NCBI GenBank assembly: GCA_015501585.1 | Contig: JADNRY010000171.1 | Location: 1 to 64,000 of the forward strand | Direction of reading: 5' to 3' | Length of the DNA stretch: 64,000 bases | Origin: Rhodocollybia butyracea | Taxonomy: Eukaryota; Basidiomycota; Agaricomycetes; Agaricales; Omphalotaceae | Part shown: positions 1-11,372 of the stretch, piece by piece | Numbering within the stretch: position 1 is the stretch's first letter | How the letters are laid out: every line of letters starts with the position of its first letter | The notes under the pieces: model-generated | The model's input: only the letters and a program-made list of their open reading frames with translations | Databases searched by the model: none | Told to the model about the DNA's origin: nothing | Program-made: the position numbers and the translations under genes

Positions 1-385
1 GGGTGATGGGGTGGGAGGAGCACCAGAGGTGTGTTATAGAGTGTGAGAGCTAGGAATTGGTATGGGCACATTCCTCAGTTTAGCAGTAGATCCAAGTGCC
101 AGACCCTTGTCCCAGGTAGCTAAGCTGTAAGGGTGGAGCCGCAGGATTGTTGACATCAAGCGCTTGCAGTTCATGAAGCATCAATAAACCGCAAAGATGT
201 GTTTCTGACACCACCTATGGTGGTGCTAAAAAGGCAAGTTCGCTAGTAATAAGATAATTGGTATCCACTCGAGTTTAATCAAAAGCAAAAGTTGAGTGCA
301 AAAAGAAGTGTAGATCTGGCAGAGACTCTCAGAAGTTAGCTCAGCTACTCAACAATTCAATATTGATGGTAATGAGACCTCTCTC
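1..385. other. No gene recognised
   Basis: No convincing coding frame, repeat or element end was seen here. The short open frames on both strands lack any recognisable family signature. Confidence 0.4.
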
Positions 386-581
386 TTGGCCGGTATCAAG
401 TCAGACGCATCTGTATCAACAGCTTTATCCCATCTCTCATCAAAGAAAACTCCTAGCTCGCCAAAGAAAACCCCTAGCACACCAAAGAAAACTCCTAGCA
501 CAACACGCTTGTTGCCCAAGAAGATCAGCGCAGCTTTACTTGGGATTGACCTGAATGATTTGTTCAGTCCACCCCCACTTG
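386..581 (+). pseudogene. 5' part of a lysine/proline-rich open frame split by a hAT element
   Basis: An ATG at 386 opens a frame with three tandem KKTPS-type repeats around residues 20-37, followed by an acidic/hydrophobic stretch ending in FSPPPL. The frame runs straight into the hAT element starting at 582. If the hAT element, the following MITE and one copy of each target duplication are removed, the same frame continues from 6485 to a stop at 6728. This may be an independent host gene or a lost exon of the KDZ gene that follows. Function is unknown; no domain was recognised. Confidence 0.45.
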
Positions 582-2445
582 TAAAGATGGACACGAGTCC
601 CGGTCCTGGTAACCGGCGACCGGAAGCACAGGTAACCGGGACCTAAAAATGCTGACCGGCAACCGGGTTTGTACCCGTGAGAACAGGTACCTGTACCGGC
701 CGGTAATGTAACAGGTATACCTGCAGGTACCTGCCACCCGCACAGGTCACAGGGACCTGCAGGTAAACTTGCAGGTACCTGTGGTGACCTGGGAGATAAA
801 CAGAGCATAAGGTGATATATCTACTATGATACTACATATAACATAGAACACAGCATATATAATAAGAATGAGAAAATTACAATGTTTCAAACCACTCCAA
901 ATCCTCAGAATAACCTTCCTCCTCTTGAAGAAGGGTCTTCCCTTTGCGCCTACTTTTCAAGTCACAAAAATACTCTAAAACCAGATCCTCAGGCACTAGG
1001 CCAGCATGAAACCAGGAACAGAGAACCATGAGACAACAAAGTGCATGAAATGAAAGATTGTGACGCCATTTGGTTACCTGAGCCCCACCATGTGAGAACA
1101 GTTGTTCAACATCAGTTGAAGTAGCTAAATGTAATGAGTAAACAGGAAAACCATCAAGGATAAGTAAAATATCTGGGGCACTGAGGTAATCCAAACCCAT
1201 CCTTGCAAGGGCACCACAAGGAGTTACTTTGGCACCCAGGGAATCAAGGCAAGAAACCCAAAACTTTATGGGATCAGTGTCAGCATCAGTGGGACTAGCA
1301 AGATAGGACTCTAAAACATCTTCAGCATTGGTTTGCCCAAACTTGTCAAGTTCACGAAAAAGGTCTTCCATTTCCTTACAACACAACAAGTAAGAAACAT
1401 AAGTGATTGATAATAAGATAACTTACAGAATCTTGGGCTGTAGATGAAACAGAGGGATGAAGAAAGGATGAATCAATAGTTGGTTCATAAATATTTTTCC
1501 ATTGATCATGTAGAAGTGATCTTGCAGTTTCGATCCACTCAGGCTCCCATTGCTGCAAGTGAAAATAAGTGAGTTTGTACTTGGGGTGCAGGACTGAGAT
1601 GTTCAAGATTAAAGAGCGAAATCAAGAAAATAAAGATCCTTATGCATACACATTCGATACATCTTGGAGTCATCGGTCTTGGAATAGTACTTGTTGAGTA
1701 TTGCACGAGCCTTAGCAGCAGATGCTCGGATGATAGTGGGCAAACCTGATTGTGCTAGAAGTTTTTTCAAGTGTTCGTCGAGAATATCAATAAGCGGAAT
1801 GCAGTCAGCAACGAGGGGTTGGGCTGAATAGGACATTCACGTAGTGACATGTTGAAATTTCTGAAAAACAAGCATGAGATGAAGAATATAACAACAGGCA
1901 AACAACAGTAACCTTAAGCATGGGCTTCAAGAGCTCCAGTAACTCCCACTCTCGTGGGGAAAGTTTAAGTGGCCCGATACAACCTTGGCCCTTTTTATGT
2001 TTCTCTTTACTGAGCAGACAATCGAGAGCTGGCCTCAGCTGAGAGGCCCATTCAATAACTTGATACATCATGTTCCAACGGGTATCAACTGCACGAATCA
2101 TTTTCTGTGGTTTGATGTTTGTATCCTGGCACGCTTGAATAAGCTCTTGTTGAAGTGCATCGCTGTTTCGAATCTTAATACCAACTTGGCAAAGCTGTAA
2201 AACAAGCAACATTAATATGAGACAGTTTCAAAACAAAAAAAAACATACCTTGCAAAGAGTTGTATGTCCTTTAACCAGATCCTCTTCCATCAATGCCGAT
2301 ACTGCAGTAAGATTGGCACTGAGTTCTTCAATAACCTCCCAGTCTCCAGCTTCACATTCCTCACTCTCGTTGTCAACAACTTCATCGTCCTCAGGGAGTT
2401 CCTCCTCCGTATCGCTAGACAGATTTTGATCATGTCTTTCAGATA

Positions 2446-3270
2446 AGATAGGCGACATCAGGAACGGGCAATATTACTAAGCAGTCACAGTGACAACAAC
2501 GAACACGATATTCTGTGGTCCCATCTTCATTCCATGTAAAATCCTTCCAAGAAATTGTTCTTAAAGCCTATCCAAGCAGATTGTATGAAAAAAATTTGCT
2601 AATATAATTCCTCAGTGGCCGAAAAATTGATTTTTTTTAATTCATCTTAAAACTCTGTTGTAAGTGTCAGGGAACAAAGTTCGAAATTTCACCCAAGGTT
2701 TTGGCGCAATCACATGGCATGATAAGATAAAGGATATACCATATATGGCAGGTCACATGCCCTTGACAGGCTGTGTTACATTGACTCAATGTGTGCTCTC
2801 TACATCAGAACTCAACTTCATTGAACAATACTGGGGTGCAGTAAAGTTCCGCTACCGCTCAAAGGAAAAGGCATCATCAGACATGAAAACTATGCGCGCC
2901 AATGTGCGTGCTTGCTTGGATGATGTCCCTCTTCTTCAAGTTCGCCGGTATAGTAACTAATTATCTCATAACAGAGTCTGATCACTAATTTTCCAAATTT
3001 ACTTATAGTTATGCAAACCGAGCTGCTCGATTCATTCATGCATATCAAGGTCTTACTGGCAGTCAAGCAGCCTGGGCCAATAGGAGATATCATGGACATC
3101 GCACTTTGCCACCAGAGATGCTACAGAAGGCTCGGGAAGCATTTAAATAGTATTATGATAACAATGGATTTTTTTTTTCCCCCCAAGAGTCGATTTTGGC
3201 GCGTCACGTAACGCGTGACACGTGACTGTCACTGCTTAGCAATATCGCCCGTTCCTGATGTCGCCTATCT
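2446..3270 (+). mobile_element. Tc1/mariner-like element, 825 bp, inside the hAT transposase gene
   Basis: Terminal inverted repeats of about 45 bp begin AGATAGGCGACATCAGGAAC on both ends with only a few mismatches. They are flanked by the dinucleotide TA (2444-2445 and 3271-3272), the Tc1/mariner target site. The interior carries only the C-terminal part of a DDE transposase, so the copy is a deletion derivative. Joining the flanks across a single TA restores the hAT reading frame exactly. Confidence 0.88.
2664..3150 (+). pseudogene. Tc1/mariner-like transposase, C-terminal remnant
   Basis: The frame 2664-2960 ends with the conserved stretch SELNFIEQYWGAVKFRYR, corresponding to the N-P-I-E-x-x-W-x-x-x-K region that holds the third catalytic acidic residue in this superfamily. 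After a short intron-like gap the frame shifts and continues at about 3009-3150 with FIHAYQGLTGSQAAWANRRYHGHR, the C-terminal tail seen in fungal members. The N-terminal helix-turn-helix and the first two catalytic aspartates are missing. It lies on the strand opposite the surrounding hAT transposase. Confidence 0.72.
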
Positions 3271-4254
3271 TACCAAGTCCATGAGAGTCCCAGCATAATT
3301 GGCCTTCCTTGCTTTCTTTGAAGAATTGAAGAGCGACAAGAATGCCTTGACACAAAGGTTAAGAATATGGCCAAAGCACCTAATTTGGAACTCTTTCCCA
3401 ACAGTAGCATCAGTGGGAAGATGCTCAGGAAGTCTCTTAAGGAGAGAGTCATTATTAGAAGCGTTATCCATGGCCATAGCCAAGATAGAGCAAACGAGGG
3501 AAGAAGACTTCAGTGAATCGGCGACCTTTTCTGCTAGATATTCTCCGGTATGAGCTTGGGTTAAACTATATTGGTCTTGCCATTAGGGAAGAAAGGAACA
3601 AAAGGAATAGGAAGAAAATACGGACCTTTATAGCAAAAAATCCCAACTAAACTACCCTGCACATCAGCGGCAATCCTGACCAGTCCTCCAAGCTTATTTG
3701 TATCCATCTCGCAATCCAAAGGAGGTAGAAAGGTAGCAAGCACACCCAAAGGCCGAAGCCAGTGGTGCAATGGATGAGAAGGCTGTAGCCAGCTTGTTGA
3801 CCAAGCTCACGAAGAAGGCCGAAGCCAGCTTGCTCACAAGCGTCACCTGCAATGTGGATGTGGAGGCGTGAAGAGAAAATGCGTTAAGTTTTAAACACCC
3901 AAGGCCTGATTGCCTTGAGCGCCCCGGTTTACCTGGCGCGCAGGTAAACCGGCAGGTCTTGTGACTTCTGGACCTGTGACCTGCCGGTTGACCGGTTGGC
4001 CGGCGGTGGCCCCAATCCTTCTTAACGTCTACTTCCACCATCGCCAGCGATCAACACCTCGCCATCGCCGCCAACAGCCCACTAAAAGGTGATTGGATTC
4101 TTCCTCTTCACCGCACCACTGGACTCGTCCTTTTGGTGTTTATCGTCTCTCTAGCTTCAGCCTTACGAGACTTGTAGTTCCTGTAGCTTTCATCACCGCC
4201 ATCCACTCTTTTTCCTTCGTTGTTTTTTTAATTACCTCTTACATTGTTAGCGCA

Positions 4255-5439
4255 ATGTCTACTCTATCTGATCCTTTATTAGCGGCCCACCTAGAGCTCG
4301 AAGCATAGAACATCCTCCACACTTACGCAACGTCGGAAACATCCCTTAGGACAGCCAAAGAACAACTCCGCAATGTCAACGCTGGGACCCCCTTTTCCTA
4401 TGACCATTCGCATTGGAACCCCACACTGATGGCAATCATGGAGGCCGAAGATAAGGAGGATGAGGCTTACGCCGCTTTACTTGCCAAAATTAACACTGAG
4501 ATTGAGAACATCTCCTTCCAAGTCTTTGTCTCGCAGGTACCTTCACTCGGATATGCTCCCCATCCCCTCCGCCTGTCCTTCCTGATTTTGTGGCTCCTCA
4601 GGATTTAATCTTGAATGGAGATCAAAGACTCAAAGTTTCGGAACTATACTCCCCCCATCTGCGTTTTCCTCAACTGAAGATCACTCAACGAGCTTGGTGT
4701 TAGAGGTCGAAGAAGCTTTGGCAAACTACTATATCCGTGTATTTGTCAAAGTCTTTCATTGTCCTCCTACTATTCCTCATATTGCTGATCCTGCGCTTCA
4801 TGGATGAATGTTTGATCTTTTGCGTGTTCGTTTATTCAATTTTTGTTTTCTTTATCTTACGTTTTTGTACTCTGTCTCCGGCCGTTGCCAGAAATATATT
4901 GATTTTGACCCTGCAGTGGTCGTTTATTCCTTCCTCGTGTCTCCACACCTTCAACTTTAACTTTTAAAATCTTTTTGTTGTAATCTGGCTAAGTTTTACC
5001 CTTATCTCTCCTTCTATATTGACTTGTGCCTTAGTTATTATGCAAAGCCCTAACTATTTTGTCAAGCTGCCTTTTCATGATGAGGTTCAATTTTTCAAGG
5101 TACGTTTATTGTTTTTACATTTCTTTTACTCATATTTTCGTAGCCTAGTTTAGGTTCTTGTATTGGCCATTTTATTTGTTTGCATGTTCAAGCTGCAATC
5201 AAATTAGATGACCCAAACGCTCAGCTTGCCTTTTGGCAATCGCGTTTGGATTCACTGTCAATGCCATCAACAGTCCTTGGCCATGTTGCTAGAATAGCTG
5301 TAAATTGTCTTGTGTTTGGGAACGGTCAGTTACTCTTTTTCATTACATATTAATACTTATGTTACAATTTTTTCTCCTAGCTAAATATTCTGAGGATGAC
5401 ACTGACTATAGTGACATGCCAGAACTCAACTTCGCATGA
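4255..5439 (+). pseudogene. Accessory spliced gene of the hAT element, unknown function
   Basis: A coding-like frame starts at ATG 4255 (MSTLSDPLLAAHLELEA). It meets a TAG at 4306 that would read as glutamine if C had changed to T, then continues to about 4535 with a charged, helix-rich stretch. Further blocks in the same direction follow near 4690-4800, 5050-5100 (NYFVKLPFHDEVQFFK, followed by a GTACG donor), 5190-5325 (AIKLDDPNAQLAFWQSRLDSL) and 5385-5439. Introns of 50-100 bp fit between them. It is transcribed away from the transposase and lies entirely inside the hAT inverted repeats. No family was recognised; it could be an element gene or captured host sequence. Confidence 0.45.
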
Positions 5440-5811
5440 GCTTTTTAAACATCTTACCATTATTAGTACTGTTAGTTGTTAGTTGTCAGTTGAACCCGAT
5501 GCTTTTGCTCTAACCAGAAAATACATGCTTTTGACATACTCAATGGCATGTATTTTCTGGCTAGAGCTGGATATCTGTTCGTTATTTGTGTGCGTATTTT
5601 GCTTTGAGGATTTTCTAAATTTTTTGCCTCCGGATCACTGGTACCTGCCGGTCATGTAAATTTTTCTTGAGGCTGACCTGTGACCGGTTGTGACCCATGG
5701 GAAACCGGTACCTGTACCGGCCGGTCACAGGTCTGCAGGTTTTCCCACGTGTCATGCCCGCCAGTACCTGTGGCCAACCAGGACTCATGTCCATCTTTAC
5801 CCACTTGTAAC

Positions 5812-6476
5812 TAGGGTTTTAAAGTGCGGTGCACAAACCGTTGGATAACCGACAACCGCACTGCACTGAACCGCGGTGAGGGTAAATAAAGGTTGCACCG
5901 GTGCAGCGGTTTGCGGTTCTTGGAAATTGAAGAATTTGCATAACTGATCAAAACCGGTGGTAACCAGTGGTCAACCGGTGCAATTTACATAATGAAAATA
6001 ATTTATTAACTGTGTTTTTCAAGCCTGACTTTATGTATTGTAAAGTATGTGATCTGGTAATCAAATTTTTAATTGTATACAGCTCACAGGCGCCCATGTG
6101 CCACATTTGATTTGGGCGCCTGTGAGCTGTATACAATCAAAATCTTGATGACTGCATCAAATTTACTTTATACTAATGTAAGAATACCTTTATACACTGT
6201 TCATAAGTAGAGATTATCTTATTAGGCAACACTACAGGGTATATGATGTTTTGAAACCGGTATAACCGCCGTTTTCACCGGTTCTGCACCAGTTTGCACC
6301 GGGTTATTGCCAAACCGGTTCAAAACCGCATAACTGCACTGAACCGGCACCGGTGAGGCGGTTCTTATCAGTTCAGTGCAAGGTTTGCTGAAATTTAAAA
6401 AATATACCACCGGTGCAGTTATCGGTTTGCCCAAAATGGCTGACAAAACCGAACCGCACCGCACTTTAAAACCCTA
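5812..6476. mobile_element. hAT-type MITE 1, 665 bp
   Basis: The inverted ends read TAGGGTTTTAAAGTGCGGTG on both sides, with a perfect 8-bp duplication CTTGTAAC (5804-5811 and 6477-6484). Subterminal zones are rich in ACCGGT/AACCGG motifs. A perfect 24-bp-arm hairpin lies in the middle (6073-6136, TTGTATACAGCTCACAGGCG in the left arm). No coding capacity. Its target duplication overlaps that of the preceding hAT element. Confidence 0.9.
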
Positions 6477-6484
6477 CTTGTAAC

Positions 6485-6831
6485 AGTCCGGAAAAATACA
6501 CATGCTAATCCACTGAACCTTGTTTTTCCCACTTCACTCGGCCATGAACCCCATGGATCCTGTTCTGGTACTTCATCGGCTGACTCTGACTATGCTGCCT
6601 CCCCTCTGGCTCCCATCACGTTGGTTCCTTGTTCAACTATGACTGCATGTGGTGGACTGTTCACACCAACACTTTCAATACAGTTGTTGACATGTTCATT
6701 TTTTCGGTTATTTCAAAGCTATCACTGACTTTCATTTCTAGTGCTGAAGCTGACTTGCTCTTGCAAGACGCTAAGGCTTACAAAGTTGTGAAGTTTCAAC
6801 AAGTTTCTAGTATCTCGGAGGCAGGTTAATG
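6485..6831 (+). pseudogene. 3' continuation of the split lysine-rich frame
   Basis: From 6485 to the stop at 6728 an open frame of about 80 codons continues the frame begun at 386, once both intervening elements are ignored. A separate short open stretch (about 6740-6828, AEADLLLQDAKAYKVVKF) follows a TTTCTAG acceptor-like site and may be its next exon. Serine/proline-rich, no recognised domain. Confidence 0.35.
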
Positions 6832-7003
6832 GTTCAGGAAGTTGTGAATTGTGAGCCAGGATAATCTTGTTTGGTCAATAGTTCTAACATTTCTTTTTCA
6901 AGATTATCAAACAAATATCTACACAAATATATAGGCCATTTTGTACATAGTTTCCATTAAGCACCAAAGGTTATGAGAGCTTCTAATGAAATACTTTTCT
7001 ATC

Positions 7004-8600
7004 ATGTCCAAACACATTCCCGACTTCACTTCAACTGGGCTGAGTAAACGGGTGAAGGTCAAAAAAGGTGACAATCCACTTGCCAGAATGACCCTCACAG
7101 ATTTTGGTATCAGCAATGCCAATGCACCTGTCATCACGACGAAGTCGTTGGCAAGTGGATCCTCACACCATGCTAAAGAAAAAATGTTTTCAACTGCTCC
7201 AATCTCTCCGATCAAAGCATGTCCTTTGGTAACTACTTATGAAAACATTCAGGGTGACTGGGAAGACCTTAGTGGACAGGAAAAGGTTGAAACTCAGAAC
7301 ACAGAGGGACCAAAAAGAAAGTGTTCTCAGAAATCTGTGAGTTTCAGTATTTCTCTGTATTTTCTGATTAATTTACTTGTATTATCTATAGGACTATTTG
7401 CTTTTAAGCTGGATGAAGAAACATGATGAAGTTTTAAGAGCCATGATGACCACCAATTTGCGTTCATCAGACGCCTCAGTTTCCCGAGATTTCCCAGTTG
7501 GCTCACTCGCAGGTGTTCCCGAATATACATGTCTCGACTGCTTCTCAAGGAAAATAGTATGTGCTGCATGCTGCAAATGAAACCATGCCAAAAAACCTCT
7601 GGATTACATTCAGGTACGTCCTCAGTTGAATCAGCATTTTTTGACAAATGCTCATACATTGCTTTACAGAAGTGGAATGGATTGTTTTTCGAAGACTCTT
7701 CCCTGCAGGAGCTCAGCCTATGTATTCAATTTGGACATTGTGATGGGTCTGTGTGTCCCTGCCCTGTCGCTGGCCCATCCGACTTCACCATTCTTCATAA
7801 CAACAAACTTCATTCTGTCAACATAGACTTTTGTCATTGCCCCAAAAGTGTAACTAAGGACCACTGGGAGCAATTGATGCTCAATGAGTGGTTGCCTGCT
7901 ACCCACGAATGGCCCAAGACTGCCTCAACCTTTTGCTCACTCGAAAATTTCCATGTATTCTCAACGTGGCAAGATTACTGCATATGACTATTATACTAGT
8001 CTCAAGAAGTTAACGGACAACACTGGTGGGAAGATGTTTACAGTATGTATACTTTTCTATTATATTGGTATTTCATGCTAAAAATTCTGTAGCCTATCTG
8101 AACATCTTTGGGAGGGCATTGCTTCAAATCCAGATATGCCTCCTTTCTTCAAATGGTTCAGCAATGGCACTATCTGAAAGAGTTGAAACGGGCCAGGAAG
8201 AGGAAATGATGGGGTGCGCAGCATGTTGCAGACTCTACCCGGTGAACTCACAGTTAAATGTATTGTCTGTCCCTCCCTGGGTCAATTTACCTGAAGGCTG
8301 GGAAAACTCGCCTCCTGAAGAACGGTACATATTGTTACAATACTTTGTTGCCACCAAGATTAAACTTTTAATAGATTTTTATATACAATTTTTGTTGCGA
8401 TTGATGCTTGTTTCTGCCTCAAACAAAGGACTGCTGGGAGCATCCAGACTGACCCTCCAATGTGACAGCGGCAGTTATTCTGTGGAGTCCAGTCCTTATC
8501 TAGAATACTGCAAGACACTCACACTGCCAGTACATCAGTATCGGTCTTGAGGCAATCCGCCGTGACACAGCTAGACTTGGTCCTCATTAACCTATGACTT
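7004..8600 (+). pseudogene. KDZ transposase, N-terminal CxC2 region
   Basis: The probable start is ATG 7004 (MSKHIPDF). After a basic tail and an intron near 7337-7395, the protein resumes with YTCLDCFSRKIVCAACC and then an FF-x-x-S-L-Q-E-L-x-L-x-I-Q-F-G-H block. Next come CPCPVAGPSDFTIL and VNIDFCHCP, then LMLNEWLPATHEWPKTAST. This order of cysteine pairs and the W-x-P-A-T-x-x-x-P-x-T-A motif match the CxC2 cluster that precedes KDZ (Kyakuja-Dileera-Zisupton) transposase cores in basidiomycetes. From 8090 to 8330 the frame is shifted several times but still shows PPFFKWFSNGT and a PGELTVKC-like block. The gene is interrupted at 8707 by a MITE and later by large insertions. Confidence 0.82.
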
Positions 8601-8706
8601 GTCAAACAGTATCACCAAGGTTTGTATCTTGTCTATTCTCCTTGGAAGATCTGGATGAATATAAATGGAGACTCAATCATTCCATTTTGTTGTCTGCGAA
8701 AACTAA

Positions 8707-9347
8707 CCCCTCCGAAAAAGGGATAGAAGTATAATATATTTTTCCCCTGAATTTTAACAAATTTTTCCAATGAAAAAGAGTGAATATTGCCCAGGAAATA
8801 GGCATGGGAAAATCAGTACTTTTTCGACGGCTATTTCGCCCGAAATAGGGCGCTAAATATGCCATCAATTTCATCTGATTTATTAGTAATTTTTTGGCAT
8901 CAATTTCTTTCATATTTCTTTAGACAAAGAAAATCTATTTCAATGGAAATATGTTAACTATTTCGGCTGCAAAAAGAAACGGGCATTGAGCGGCGGGCCG
9001 CCCAGGCCGGTCAAAGGGCTCTTTGGCCCATTCAACGGGCATTCAATGCCCGTTGCTTTTCGCGGCCGAAATAGTTAACATATTACAATTGAAATATATT
9101 TTCTATTGCCACTCATATTTCCTAGGAAATATCAAAGAGATTACAAAGGAAAAATATACCGAAACATTACTAATAAATCAGGCGAAATTGATGGCATATT
9201 TAGCGCCCTATTTTGGGCGAAATAGCCGCCGAAAAAGTACTTATTTTCCCATGCCTATTTCCGGGGCAATATTCACTCTTTTTCATTGGAAAAATTTGCT
9301 AAAATTCAGGGGAAAAATATGTCATACTTCTATCCCTTTTTCGGAGG
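8707..9347. mobile_element. Foldback MITE, 641 bp, with inverted repeats of over 200 bp
   Basis: The left half (from CCTCCGAAAAAGGGATAGAA) is repeated as its complement in the right half ending at 9347. The match extends over more than 200 bp per arm, including GGCATGGGAAAATCAGTAC-type and TAGCGCCCTATTT-type blocks, with a GC-rich middle near 8970-9060. A TAA trinucleotide flanks both ends (8704-8706 and 9348-9350). The 3-bp duplication would fit a PIF/Harbinger-type MITE. It lies within the KDZ relic. The ORFs inside are by-products of the inverted repeat. Confidence 0.75.
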
Positions 9348-9431
9348 TAATATACTGAGGTACTGGCAGTGTCAGGGACCAAGATAAGGTACATCTTACA
9401 TTTTCTATTTCTAACACAGTTGGAGTTTCAG

Positions 9432-9603
9432 CTCAGATATTTGCATTTCAGATCTGTACTTGCACTGGCCTTGCAGCCGTTGATTTGGCCAACACCAAAT
9501 ATTCAAAGGGGTTCTGTGCAACAGGTGTTGGGATGATCACTTGTGGCAGACATGAGATAGTGCTGGCCAATGGTGTCGGAGATCTACAGAAGGGTGAAAA
9601 ATG
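9432..9603 (+). pseudogene. KDZ transposase core fragment
   Basis: In one frame this stretch reads CTGLAAVDLANTKYSKGF, then GVGMITCGRHEIVLANGVGDLQKGE. The G-V-G-x-x-x-C-x-R-H and G-V-G-D-L-Q-K-G-E motifs are hallmark segments of KDZ transposase cores. It continues the N-terminal block across the foldback MITE. The frame degenerates after 9605, and the following catalytic part is not found until about 43950. Confidence 0.78.
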
Positions 9604-10853
9604 AGTAGTCAGTCCTTTCACTCTACTCCACGGCTCGTACTCATCATCCATCAGGAAAAGTACCCCTCAACTTAAGCTGGCTAAAAGCCACTTTTGGCGT
9701 AGAAGCCAACTTAAGTGGCTCCCGGCTGGTAAGCTACTCCTGCAGCTCAATCAAGGGTTCACACTATTACTCTGTCTGAAGTTGCCATGATTGACCTGAG
9801 ATTGACTTGATGCAACTTGGCATGAATTGAAAAATTGACAGGTTGGCTGGAGCGTAACCAGGGCAGCTTAAGTTGCAACCAGGCCCACTTAATTTACTCA
9901 AGTCAGCTCAAGTCACTCTCAAACACAACTAGAGCTGCCTTATTACTGCCTTCCCTTCCATTGGCACTGCTTATTGGTACATCAATGAACAAGATGTCTG
10001 AACCATTATTTATTTGACCCTTCTCTACAAAATACAGTGCTACAGTAGTCGAAGAGGACAATCAAATGATTATAGACTAAGGTATACATATGTTGTAGAA
10101 GTGTGCAAGTAGGATCAGCGTACATGAGGAGAGGAAGGTGAGGTAGATGAATGTAGGCATTAATGTTACAAGTGATGAAAAATGACAGTGACGGGTAAGT
10201 GGAAAGGACAGTGAGCAGTGACTAGATATAACAGAAAACATCAGATAGTATATGACTGAGAAAATGAAAAAAGTCTCACCTGAAGGAGGTATATCCAACA
10301 AAACATAAAAAAGCCTAAGAGAAGATACCACAGATGAAAATAGGAACTGAGCTTGAAGAGCATCAAAAACATACCTAGTTTAACCAGGAGATCACTCCTA
10401 AACTAGTGCAGTATTGGTGAGCAAATAAGATAAACTTGACAAGTTGGACTTGCTGTGAGATACTGTAGCATGAAATAGTGGGAAGGGAGAAAAGGCAGGA
10501 AGAGATGATGGAAGAGCGAGAACAAGAGTGTTGCCTGGGAACTGACATGTCAAGTCCAACATGACATGTGCTTGACTTAAGCTGTCAGGCCATGTGATCC
10601 ACTGTGCGACTTAGTGGCTTTACCAGATGGTGGTGACTTTTTAAATATAACAGTGTTTAGGACTGCTTTTGTGAAAGACATAAATTTATAGAAAGCACGG
10701 AGAAAGAAACATGAACCGCTGGCCTTGGGCGCTAAAAAGATTTGTTGCACACTCAAAAAGGCTATACTTTGATCACTTTTTGCAAAATTTCGCAAACGGC
10801 TAGGAAAATACTTCCTTTTTGAGCGTGCAACAAATCTTTTTGACACTGCAACT
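9604..10853. other. Degenerate repeat-like sequence; short hairpin at 10734-10841
   Basis: No gene was recognised. 9660-9960 holds scattered AACTTAAG/CTCAAGTCA motifs related to the minisatellite beside Gypsy1. At 10734-10760 and 10814-10841 lie inverted arms (AAAAAGATTTGTTGCAC followed by an A/G difference and CTCAAAAAGG) separated by about 50 bp, like a tiny MITE or hairpin. Confidence 0.4.
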
Positions 10854-11372
10854 TGTACAAGTGTTATAAACACTTAATATTGTTCTAGAAAGATTGTACA
10901 AGTGTGGTGCACACACATAAAGCTTGTGCAAGCATTGTATGGGTGTATCACACTTGTACAAGCTTTGTACCTGTGTTCAATGCTTGTATGATGCTTGTAC
11001 AAGCATTGTCCATGTGTACAAAGCTTGTACCAGCACTGTACACATGTATAAAGCTCGTACAAGCGTCGGACATGCATACCATGTGTACAGATCTTGTTAC
11101 AACGCTTGTACGAGCTCTATCCGCATGTACAGCGCTTGTACAGCGCTTTGTACATGTAGACCATGCTTGTACAAGCTCTATACACGTGTACAAGCATCGT
11201 ATATGTGTACAAACATTGTGCACATGTACAAAGCTGCGTATAAAGCTTGGGCAAGCATTGTACATGTGCACAGCACTTGTATGACGCTTGTACATGCGTA
11301 CAGAGTTTGCACAAGTGTTGTATGCATGGGCAATGCTTGCACAAGCTTTATACGCATGCACAATGCTTGTAC
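10854..11372. repeat. Minisatellite of TTGTACAAGC-type palindromic units
   Basis: Dozens of copies of TTGTACAAGC, GTACATGTGTACAA and close variants follow one another at irregular spacing of about 15-30 bp. The motif is partly self-complementary, so both strands look alike, and several long ORFs open in all frames purely as a result. The array resumes at 12021 after an inserted LTR. A related patch occurs at 48640-48835. Confidence 0.8.

Larger units (their letters stand above)
877..3770 (-). pseudogene. hAT transposase, spliced, interrupted
   Basis: Read on the minus strand from about 3770 to 877. The clearest block lies at 3553-3265 and contains TGEYLAEKVADSL, then MDNASNND and IRCFGHILNLCVKAFLS, the RNase H-fold core typical of hAT transposases (the D of DNAS would be a catalytic aspartate). 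Further exons at 2458-2228, 2212-1805, 1836-1609 and 1606-1376 carry an acidic linker and the motif VDTRWNMMYQVIEWA. The last block (1389-877) contains EQLFSHGGAQVTKWRHNLSF, the hATC dimerisation region. Introns of about 50 bp separate the blocks. A mariner-like element at 2446-3270 splits the gene. The region upstream of 3560 is too degenerate to place the start, and no BED finger was seen. Confidence 0.8.
582..5799 (-). mobile_element. hAT-superfamily DNA transposon with nested Tc1/mariner-like insertion
   Basis: The ends match as imperfect inverted repeats: TAAAGATGGACACGAGTCC at 582, and its complement with one C/T difference ending at 5799. They are flanked by a perfect 8-bp target duplication CCCACTTG (574-581 and 5800-5807), the hAT hallmark. 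Both subterminal zones (about 600-790 and 5630-5790) are packed with CCGGT/ACCTG-type motifs, and a similar block lies at 3920-4010. The transposase relic is on the minus strand (877-3770) and a second gene-like unit on the plus strand (4255-5439). Length is 5218 bp, or about 4.4 kb without the nested element. Confidence 0.88.

Noticed and set aside
4737..4967. Hydrophobic 76-codon frame in the hAT element
   Set aside because: Pyrimidine-rich intronic-looking sequence between exons of the accessory gene; no family.
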